A stretch of 64,000 bases of DNA, taken from positions 1,798,001-1,862,000 of the forward strand of contig NZ_CP120737.1 of the NCBI RefSeq assembly GCF_029581195.1, written 5' to 3'. The notes under the pieces are model-generated. The model had not been told where the DNA came from, made no database searches, and was given only the letters and a program-made list of their open reading frames with translations. The position numbers and the translations under genes are program-made. The DNA is from Solwaraspora sp. WMMD791. GTDB taxonomy: Bacteria; Actinomycetota; Actinomycetes; Mycobacteriales; Micromonosporaceae. Position 1 is the first letter of the stretch; each line of letters starts with the position of its first letter. Positions 58,008-64,000 of this stretch are shown here, in pieces.

Positions 58008-60182
58008 TCAGTCCGCCGTCGTCGGCATCCGCAGCACCGTCGTCGGGGCGGCACCGGCGTCATCGGCGGTGACCAGGAACAGCTCCAGCTCGTTGCGGCC
58101 CGGCACGAACAGCTCCTCGTCCGGGATCAGACCGACGAACCGCATCCGTCCCGCCCGGTCCCGGGCGGCCTGCACCACGGTGCCGACCCGACCGTTGAGT
58201 GCGATCGCGATCGGCGCGCCCACCGGCACCGAATCGGGCAGGGTGCCGTGCGCCAACGCCGGCAGCAACCCGCTGTCCGGATCGACGTCGCCGTACGCCG
58301 ACAGGTTCGCCACGATCGCCGACGGCCCGGTGCCGGTCACCGTGAGATCCTCGACCGAGGTGCCGATCAGCTCGGCGGCCGGCAACGGTGGCCAGACCGG
58401 CCGGGCCGCACTGCCCGCTCGTACGGTGGCGAAGTGGGTCGGCCCGTCCATCGTCATCGGCTGCCCCGCCGGCTGGTCGAACCGCTTGTCGGTGGTCTCG
58501 CGCTGCCCGCGCAACGCCGAGATGCCGTCGGTACGCCAGGGCACCTCGATGCCGGCGTGGTCGGCGACGGTGGGCAGCAGGTCGACGTGTTCCCAGTTGC
58601 GATCGTCGATACGGTCGGCCTGCTGACCCGGTTCCTTGACGAACAGCGGCACCCAGGCGAGTTCGGGTGCGGCCCGGAACTCGGCGTCCATCTCCCGGCC
58701 GGCGACCCCCTCGGTGAAGCTGCCGCCGTGGTCGGCGGTCACCACGATCAACGCCTCGTCGTAGAGCCCGGACTCGCGCAGGGTCCGCATCGCCTCACCG
58801 ATCAGTACGTCGGTGTAGCCGACCTGCTCGATGTGCCGTTGGTGGGTCAGTCGGGCCCACCAGGTGCCGTCCCAGGGCAGGCCGGCGGGGCCGTGGTAGC
58901 GGGTCCCCGACGGCAGGTACGTCCACGGCGAGTGCGGCATCAGCAGATGCAGGAAGTGCAGCGTCGGGGCCTCCTGCGGCTGCAGCGAGGCGAGAAACTC
59001 GGTGAACCGGGCCGGCTGGTTCTCCGACAACCGGCTCATCCGGAACTCCGGACCGGTCTCCGGGGCCTTGTCGTTGGCCCGGATGTCGTCGGCGACGGTC
59101 GGCTCCCGGAAGCTGTCGGCCGGGTCCGCCAGCGAGTCCCGCGGAGAGACCAGCTGGCCGTACAGGGTGGCGGTCTCCCGCAGCATGACCGGCAGGCTCC
59201 CCCGGGCCTGCCCCGGCCGGCCCCGGCAGTGTTCCGGCGGGCACAGCTGGGTGACGTTCTCCCAGGCTTCGATCTGGTACTCCGGACCGAGGAGGGTGAA
59301 CAGATTCTCCGGGTGCTGCGAGTAGTGCGGGGTGACCTCACCGGTCGGGTACCGACCGGTGAGCATGGCCGGTACGGCGGAGACCGTCTTGCCGCTGACC
59401 GCCGTCGCGTTGCGGTACCAGGTGGCGTCCGCCGCGAACTCGGCGAAGTGCGGCACCCGGTCGGCGTCGAGTTCACCCCGTTCGTCGAGCAGCGACACCA
59501 GCGGGAACTCGTCCAGGAGGATGATCACGACCGGCGGGTGCGGGCCGATGCTGCGCCCGGCCGCGCTCGACGCCTCGCCACCGAGCAGCACCGCCGACGA
59601 CGGCGACGCGACCGCGAACAGCAGGACGAACACCAACGGCCCGACCGCCGCGACCCGCAGCACCTGTGCGGTCACGGTGAATCGGGCGTACGCCACCACC
59701 GCCACCACCGCCACCACCGCTGCGGACGCCAGCAGCAGCGGGCCGCGCAGGTCGGTGAGCGCCTTGCCGACCTGGACCGCCAGCAACGTGCCGAGACCGC
59801 CGAGCAGCAGCAGGTGGGTCCACCGACCGACGGCCGTACCGAGCAGGCCGGCGAGCCGTTCGACGCCCCAAAGCACCAGCGGAGGGCCGAGCGCGACGAT
59901 CGTCACCAGGGTGAGTACCGCAGGAACGCCCGCGCCGTGGAAGAAGAAGAAATCCGGGCTGCGGCCGATGACGTCGAGCAGCGGCTGGGTGACGGCCAAC
60001 CCGCTGAGCGCGGTCAACTCCAGCAGACCGTGCCAGGCCGGTCGGCCGGCGGAATCACCTGTCGGCTCGACGGAATCGCCCGTCGACCGCGTCGGGTCAT
60101 CCGTCAGCTTCACCGGGTCATCTACCGGCGGAGCCGGTGGATCGGTCACGCTGGTACGGTCGTCGGGCTCCGGCTCGGTCAC
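58008..60182 (-). CDS. Membrane-bound sulfatase/LTA-synthase-like phosphatase-superfamily protein
   Basis: 724 aa from GTG 60182, eight bases after AGGAG; the upstream frame to 60278 has no start signal. A Pro/Asp-rich cytoplasmic tail is followed by about four to five membrane helices (residues 60-220) and then a large extracytoplasmic alkaline-phosphatase-fold domain. VVIILLDEFPLVSLLD supplies the first metal Asp-Glu, SGKTVSAVPAMLTGRYP the nucleophile region (Thr or Ser in place of the sulfatase Cys), FLHLLMPHSPW and VVTADHGGSF the remaining metal ligands (Asp, His). A short C-terminal beta domain ends the chain. Likely a phosphoglycerol or phosphoethanolamine-type transferase acting on cell-envelope polymers. 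Confidence 0.85.
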   Translation of the reverse strand: MTEPEPDDRTSVTDPPAPPVDDPVKLTDDPTRSTGDSVEPTGDSAGRPAWHGLLELTALSGLAVTQPLLDVIGRSPDFFFFHGAGVPAVLTLVTIVALGPPLVLWGVERLAGLLGTAVGRWTHLLLLGGLGTLLAVQVGKALTDLRGPLLLASAAVVAVVAVVAYARFTVTAQVLRVAAVGPLVFVLLFAVASPSSAVLLGGEASSAAGRSIGPHPPVVIILLDEFPLVSLLDERGELDADRVPHFAEFAADATWYRNATAVSGKTVSAVPAMLTGRYPTGEVTPHYSQHPENLFTLLGPEYQIEAWENVTQLCPPEHCRGRPGQARGSLPVMLRETATLYGQLVSPRDSLADPADSFREPTVADDIRANDKAPETGPEFRMSRLSENQPARFTEFLASLQPQEAPTLHFLHLLMPHSPWTYLPSGTRYHGPAGLPWDGTWWARLTHQRHIEQVGYTDVLIGEAMRTLRESGLYDEALIVVTADHGGSFTEGVAGREMDAEFRAAPELAWVPLFVKEPGQQADRIDDRNWEHVDLLPTVADHAGIEVPWRTDGISALRGQRETTDKRFDQPAGQPMTMDGPTHFATVRAGSAARPVWPPLPAAELIGTSVEDLTVTGTGPSAIVANLSAYGDVDPDSGLLPALAHGTLPDSVPVGAPIAIALNGRVGTVVQAARDRAGRMRFVGLIPDEELFVPGRNELELFLVTADDAGAAPTTVLRMPTTAD

Positions 60183-60494
60183 GGGTGCACTCCTATCACA
60201 CCCGCCCAGGCCGCCCGACGGCACACCGTCACCTTGCCGACCAGGACGACTCCTCGTCACCAGGACCCTCTTCGGCAAAGGAACTTAACATCTATGAAAC
60301 TAGATTAACCCTCACCATCGTGGCATGATCATCCGAAAGTCATCTTTCGCTTCCATGGAGTCACCATCACGCCGGTTTGACCCAGCAGTCAGGTGACGGA
60401 CGAGACCACGTACAGGTGATCGAATGCCCAACGCGTCAGCCCTGCGCGCGGCGCACCCCCGCCGGGCGGCCCGCCGTGACCCCGGGACCGTCTG
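60183..60494. promoter_or_regulatory. Divergent AT-rich region upstream of the terpene-like pair
   Basis: 312 bases between the sulfatase-like and terpene-like genes. The most AT-rich segment of the neighbourhood (60283-60310) contains ATCTA-TGAAAC-TAGAT (60290-60305) flanked by TTAA on both sides, a likely operator or promoter core. No gene is convincing here. Confidence 0.4.
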
Positions 60495-61400
60495 ATGCGG
60501 ACGGTCTCCTCGTCGGCCGGCGAGGCCCTGCAGACCGCCGCAGAGCAGGGCAGGATCTGCGCCATCGCAACCGCCGGTCACCGCGACCTGGCCGCCCGGG
60601 CCACGGCGTACCCGGCGCTGCTGCCCCACCGGCCGTTCGACCCGTCGGTCTTCGCCGCGGTCGCGATGGCCACCGCGTTCGCCGCCCCGTGGTGCACCCC
60701 GGAGCAGCTGCGGTCGGCCAACCGGGCGACCATCTGGGGGTACGCGGCGCACTGGCGGATCCGACACATCGAATCCGACGACGACGTCATCGTCCTGATC
60801 GACCGCTGCCGGGCCGTCGCGCACGGGGCACCCGCCGGACAGCACGACGAACTCGGCCGGTTCCTGGCCGAGATCGTCGCCGAGCTCACCCCGTCACCCG
60901 CCTTCGCCGCCCGACGTGGCCTGTGGTGGGCCGAGCTGGAACGGATGTTGACCGCCCTGCACCGCGAATGGCGGTGGCGGGCGGCCCAGCGGGCCGAGCC
61001 GGACGGTCACCGACCAACCCTGCACGAGTATCTCGACAACTCCGCGACCATCGGCTCCACCTTCGTCGACCTGACCCACTGGCTCCGGTCGGGCGATGGC
61101 CCGGCCATCGCCCACCTGCACGAGCTGATCACGGTCAGCCGCGAGGTGCAGCGGGTGCTGCGGCTGGTCGCCGACCTCGCCGCGCCACCCGGGCGCGACA
61201 GCGCGTCCGGTGGACTCGACACGCTCCTGGCAGCGGACCGGGTCACCCTGCAGGAGCAGATCGGACACCTGGTCGACCGCTGCCGGGAGCTGCTGCGTCC
61301 GCTGGAGGTCCGCTGCCCGCACCACGCCAGCTACCTGTCGCGCCAACTCGGCTTCAGCAGTGGCTTCCACCGGATCACCGACCTCTGGGGTGGACTGTGA
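60495..61400 (+). CDS. Class I terpene synthase-like (alpha-fold) protein with degenerate metal motifs
   Basis: 301 aa, almost entirely alpha-helical. The layout follows bacterial class I terpene synthases: helix C region WGYAAHWRIRHIESDDDVIVLIDRC (acidic triplet at residues 95-97 where DDxxD is expected), THEYL-type helix LHEYLDNSATIGSTFVDLTHWL (residues 176-197) and helix H region REVQRVLRLVADLAAPPGRD (216-235) where the NSE triad (N/D)DxxSxxxE should be. The NSE motif is not canonical (ADLAAPPGRD), so metal binding is doubtful or altered. Overlaps the following beta-domain gene by GTGA. Similarity is by pattern, not by exact motif; prenyl-binding or a changed cyclase chemistry is inference. 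Confidence 0.6.
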   Translation: MRTVSSSAGEALQTAAEQGRICAIATAGHRDLAARATAYPALLPHRPFDPSVFAAVAMATAFAAPWCTPEQLRSANRATIWGYAAHWRIRHIESDDDVIVLIDRCRAVAHGAPAGQHDELGRFLAEIVAELTPSPAFAARRGLWWAELERMLTALHREWRWRAAQRAEPDGHRPTLHEYLDNSATIGSTFVDLTHWLRSGDGPAIAHLHELITVSREVQRVLRLVADLAAPPGRDSASGGLDTLLAADRVTLQEQIGHLVDRCRELLRPLEVRCPHHASYLSRQLGFSSGFHRITDLWGGL

Positions 61401-62431
61401 CCATCACCGACACCTGGCCCGGCACCCTCGCCCGGCTGTTGCACCCCCCGCGCCGTCGGCAACCGACCCCGCTCGACCACGACTGGACCCGGCCGGCCCA
61501 GGAACTCGTCGACCAACTGCTCACGACGGCCGGACCTGGCGACGAGGTGGCCGCCGCCGCCGAGCGCGCCCGGGTGCTGAGCACCCTGCTGCGGGTGGAC
61601 CTGACGGTCCTGGTGGCGCCGGAGCTGATCGACTCGCTACAGGCCGTGGTACGGCCGGGCGGACCCGCCAACCCGACGGCACCGGGCCTGTCGACCAGAC
61701 AGGCAGCGCGCCCGCCCGCACGGCCGGCAGCGACCGACGTCGGCGCCACCGCGCTGATCTCGTACGCCCTTGCGCTGCTCGGCCGGCCAACGGACCCGAC
61801 GGCGCTGCTCGACCACGCGACGGACCTGACGGCGCTGGGCGACCAGCAGGCCGACCTGCCCGCCGGCGCCGACCCGGCCGCGCCGGTGACCGCCGAGGCG
61901 TACCTGCTCGAGGCGCTCGCCGCCTGCGACGCCGGCAGACGCTACGGCGACGTGATGGCGGCCCGGCGTACCGTCAGCGCCCGCCTCTGCGACCAGCAGC
62001 GCCCCGACGGGTCCTGGGCCGGCCGGCCCGCCGATTCGCCCTACGCCACCACCGCCTGCTGCGCACTGGCGCTGCAGGAGGCCGGCCTGGGCGCCCGTGC
62101 CTCCGCCGCGGTGCTGCGCGCCGTCGACTGGGTCCTGCGTACCCAACGGACCGACGGGTCCTGGGGGCGGTGGTCAGGCACCGCCGAGGAGACCGGGTAC
62201 GCGCTGCAGGTGCTGCTGGCCACCACCGACCCGCCCAGCGCCCGGATGGCGCAGGCGGCCGCCCGTGGCCGCGCCCACCTCGGGACGCCGGACGCCCGGT
62301 GCCCCGGCACCCGGACCGACGTCACCGGCGGTGGACCGGGCCGGTCGGGGCGCGTCGTGCGGGCCGGCATCCTCGCCGCCGGGCATCTCGCCCGCCGGGT
62401 GGCCGACGGCGACGCGTTCGGGCCCGCTTAG
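61397..62431 (+). CDS. Prenyltransferase/squalene-oxidase-repeat (terpene cyclase beta-fold) protein
   Basis: 344 aa, GTG overlapping the previous stop. Two QW-type repeats are clear: QQRPDGSWAG (residues 200-209) and QRTDGSWGRW (250-259), separated by SPYATTACCALALQEAG, the usual inter-repeat helix pair of terpene cyclase and squalene/hopene cyclase beta domains. The class II DxDD acid motif is absent (the equivalent region reads TDVGATALISYALALLG), and the protein is shorter than class II diterpene cyclases (about 500 aa). With the adjacent alpha-like protein it may form a split alpha-beta complex. Function unproven. Confidence 0.75.
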   Translation: MTITDTWPGTLARLLHPPRRRQPTPLDHDWTRPAQELVDQLLTTAGPGDEVAAAAERARVLSTLLRVDLTVLVAPELIDSLQAVVRPGGPANPTAPGLSTRQAARPPARPAATDVGATALISYALALLGRPTDPTALLDHATDLTALGDQQADLPAGADPAAPVTAEAYLLEALAACDAGRRYGDVMAARRTVSARLCDQQRPDGSWAGRPADSPYATTACCALALQEAGLGARASAAVLRAVDWVLRTQRTDGSWGRWSGTAEETGYALQVLLATTDPPSARMAQAAARGRAHLGTPDARCPGTRTDVTGGGPGRSGRVVRAGILAAGHLARRVADGDAFGPA

Positions 62432-62448
62432 CAGCGGGCCGGGGAGGT

Positions 62449-62760
62449 GTGACGGGCGGACGGGGGTCACGACTGCGTACCCGACCGCTCGCCCTGCTGC
62501 GGTCCTGCTGCACGCTGTGCGCGGTCGCGGTCTGGTCCACTCGACGCGACGGATTGCCGCTGCTGCTGGTCGGGGTGCACGACACCGCGCTCGTGCCGGT
62601 CCCGGCGGCACTGGTCACCGTCGACGAATGCCCGGCGTCCACGGCGGCGCAGCCGGCATCCGCTCGGCCAGTACGCCGCAGGCGGAGCACCGTCGGGTCG
62701 ACGGGAACCAGCGGTCCTCGAACGCCCGCTTCACGGTCCTGGACACAGTCCACGGTCTAG
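62449..62760 (+). CDS. Possible small hypothetical protein
   Basis: A GTG-started frame of 103 codons begins 18 bases after the beta-domain gene with GGGGAGG three to five bases before the start. The first 60 residues are plausible (LALLRSCCTLCAVAVWSTRR, then LPLLLVGVHDTALVPVPAALVTVDE); the remainder is low-complexity Ser/Arg/Pro. It may be a third gene of the terpene-like unit or a chance frame. Confidence 0.25.
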   Translation: MTGGRGSRLRTRPLALLRSCCTLCAVAVWSTRRDGLPLLLVGVHDTALVPVPAALVTVDECPASTAAQPASARPVRRRRSTVGSTGTSGPRTPASRSWTQSTV

Positions 62761-62797
62761 CGGTTCGGTCGTGAGCCGTGGGGGGTGTGTGGGGTGG

Positions 62798-62828
62798 ACG
62801 CCGATCCGCCTCGGCGGCGGATCGGCGT
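62798..62828 (+). terminator. Hairpin after the terpene-like unit
   Basis: Perfect 13-base arms (acgccgatccgcc 62798-62810, ggcggatcggcgt 62816-62828) with a five-base loop. Apart from the small candidate frame, 62432-62900 holds nothing else recognisable. Confidence 0.65.
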
Positions 62829-62900
62829 GGCCTGTCCCGCTGCGCAGGAGTTCCGTTTCCTCCCCGGCCGCAACGCCGAAGTATCCACGGAAGGAATCTG

Positions 62901-63238
62901 ATGACCGGTGGCCGTACCGACCCCACCATCAAGGGCTGGACCTGATCTCCCTGGTCGTCACGGTCCGCTGGCCGGGCGCCGCCGACACCATGGTAGGCCG
63001 GAACAGCGCGGCATCCTGCAGTTGTGCCACGCCCCGCTGGCGGTCGCGGAGATCGCCGCCCACCTGGACCTCCCACTGGGCACCGTCCGGGTGCTGCTCA
63101 GCGACCTGCTCGGTGTCCGTGGTGCCGATGATCCAGTGCTGGAGCTGTCGATGATCCAGGTACGGAATCCGTCGGCGGCGGGCGGCCGGACCCGACGACG
63201 TCCTGGCCGCGATCCTCGACGGGCTTCGGACGTTGTGA
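62901..63238 (+). pseudogene. DUF742 gene relic with at least three frameshifts
   Basis: ATG 62901 follows GGAAGGAA. Read with frame changes, the translation is MTGGRTDPTIKG, then LDLISLVVTVR (next frame, from about 62935), then PEQRGILQLCHAPLAVAEIAAHLDLPLGTVRVLLSDLL (third frame, 62990-63110), and finally PDDVLAAILDGLRTL with TGA at 63238. Together these cover the whole DUF742 family protein (about 120 aa) that normally sits in conservon operons with a histidine kinase, a roadblock protein and a small GTPase; none of these is here. Three independent shifts make sequencing error unlikely. Confidence 0.75.
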
Positions 63239-63391
63239 CCAGCGCCGGGCGGGTGTGACCAGCGCCGGACCTTGACCAACGACACAGGCCGGCGGGACCT
63301 CCGACCCTGTCCCGGGCATCCGCCAGTGCCTGATCCTTGACGTGTCGGTGGAACTGGTACCGACATCGATCAGACAGGGGAGGGGATCGAG

Positions 63392-63940
63392 ATGGCGGCA
63401 CACACCACTCACCCGGCAACAGTCAGCGGGCGCGACCAGTCCACCACCGCTACGGCGCCCCGATTCGGCACCGCGATCTGGGCGGTGGCCAGAATCGCCC
63501 TGGGATTCATCTTTCTCTGGGCCTTCCTCGACAAGCTCTTCGGCCTGGGCAAGGCCACCCCGAGCGAGCGTGCCTGGCTCAACGGTGGCTCGCCCACGAC
63601 CGGCTACCTGAGCAACGTGGAAGGTCCGTTCGGCGGCTTCTTCGGCGGTATGGCGGGCCAGGCCTGGGCGGACTGGCTGTTCATGGCCGGGCTGGCCGGC
63701 ATCGGCGTCGCACTGATCCTGGGCATCGGAATGTGGATCGCCGCCGTCTCCGGCTCGCTGCTGCTGGGCCTCATGTGGTTGGCGGCGCTGCCGATCGCGA
63801 ACAATCCGTTCCTCGACGACCACCTGGTGTACGGGCTGGTGCTGCTGGGGCTGGCAGCCACCGGCGCGGGCCTGCGCTACAGCATCGCCGGCTGGTGGAC
63901 GAGCCTGCCGATCGTGCGGCGCAACGCCTGGCTGCGCTGA
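63392..63940 (+). CDS. DoxX-like membrane protein
   Basis: 182 aa, ATG after GGGGAGGGG. Four membrane helices: IWAVARIALGFIFLWAFLDKLFG, WLFMAGLAGIGVALILGIG, IAAVSGSLLLGLMWLAALPI and VYGLVLLGLAATGAGLRYSI. The first helix with R...G..F...F.DK and the NNPFLDDHLVYG loop match the DoxX/thiosulfate:quinone oxidoreductase small-subunit family. The physiological role of such proteins in actinomycetes is not settled (redox or membrane homeostasis). Confidence 0.88.
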   Translation: MAAHTTHPATVSGRDQSTTATAPRFGTAIWAVARIALGFIFLWAFLDKLFGLGKATPSERAWLNGGSPTTGYLSNVEGPFGGFFGGMAGQAWADWLFMAGLAGIGVALILGIGMWIAAVSGSLLLGLMWLAALPIANNPFLDDHLVYGLVLLGLAATGAGLRYSIAGWWTSLPIVRRNAWLR

Positions 63941-63954
63941 CCGACTGATCCCAT

Positions 63955-63987
63955 CGTGGCCCCGCTGACCTGGTCAGCGGGGCCACG
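63955..63987. terminator. Strong hairpin after the DoxX-like gene
   Basis: Perfect 15-base arms (63955-63969 and 63973-63987) with a CTG loop, 14 bases after the stop codon. Confidence 0.8.
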
Positions 63988-64000
63988 ACTCGTTGCGGGC

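Noticed and set aside
1-64000. Search for CRISPR arrays, tRNA or rRNA genes, integrases, transposases and att sites
   Set aside because: No regular direct-repeat array, no cloverleaf-like sequence with a TTCGAATC-type arm, and no recombinase motif was seen by eye in the gaps.

Overview
The window looks like chromosomal DNA of a high-GC filamentous actinomycete, most probably of the Micromonosporaceae. The grounds are a strong G/C third-position bias, many GTG starts, stop/start overlaps of the GTGA and ATGA type, an XRE-DUF5753/DUF397 pair, a DUF742 relic, a DUF6461-like protein, and many secreted proteins with beta-rich binding modules. No rRNA, tRNA, CRISPR array or insertion sequence was seen.

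Layout. 0-10 kb: a partial secreted subtilase with kelch and carboxypeptidase-regulatory-like domains, a secreted SGNH hydrolase with a cellulose-binding module, a DUF6461-like protein, the remains of a YefM-YoeB toxin-antitoxin locus, an APH-family kinase and a small secreted protein. 10-14.5 kb: an aldo/keto reductase, a membrane protein plus tRNA 2'-phosphotransferase (KptA) operon facing a MerR regulator across a MerR-type promoter, a MmcQ/YjbR protein, and a frameshifted XRE regulator with its DUF397 partner.

14.5-25.8 kb: an 11-gene minus-strand operon that takes tryptophan through kynurenine, 3-hydroxyanthranilate and 2-aminomuconate to pyruvate and acetyl-CoA, faced by a divergent Lrp/AsnC regulator. 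Only kynurenine formamidase is missing. 25.8-36.3 kb: an AAA ATPase/RloB-like pair (probable phage defence), a MalY/PatB-type aminotransferase, two secreted proteins, a GDSL esterase, a double LtrA membrane protein and a Tat-exported PAP2 phosphatase.

36.4-39.3 kb: a large secreted LamG protein. 39.3-56.6 kb: an XRE-cupin regulator convergent with a 13-gene minus-strand operon. That operon holds an oligopeptide-type ABC importer, HyuA with two tandem HyuB paralogues, an amidohydrolase, a SnoaL-like protein, a quinone-type oxidoreductase, a TIGR04076 protein, an LLM flavin monooxygenase and an alpha/beta hydrolase fused to a degenerate dehydroquinase-like domain. Together they look like an uptake and ring-opening pathway for an unidentified cyclic amide or heterocycle, the best candidate here for an undescribed system.

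57-64 kb: a lipoprotein, a small membrane protein, a membrane-bound sulfatase/LTA-synthase-like protein, a split pair of terpene-synthase-like (alpha) and squalene-cyclase-repeat (beta) proteins with degenerate catalytic motifs, a DUF742 pseudogene and a DoxX-like protein.
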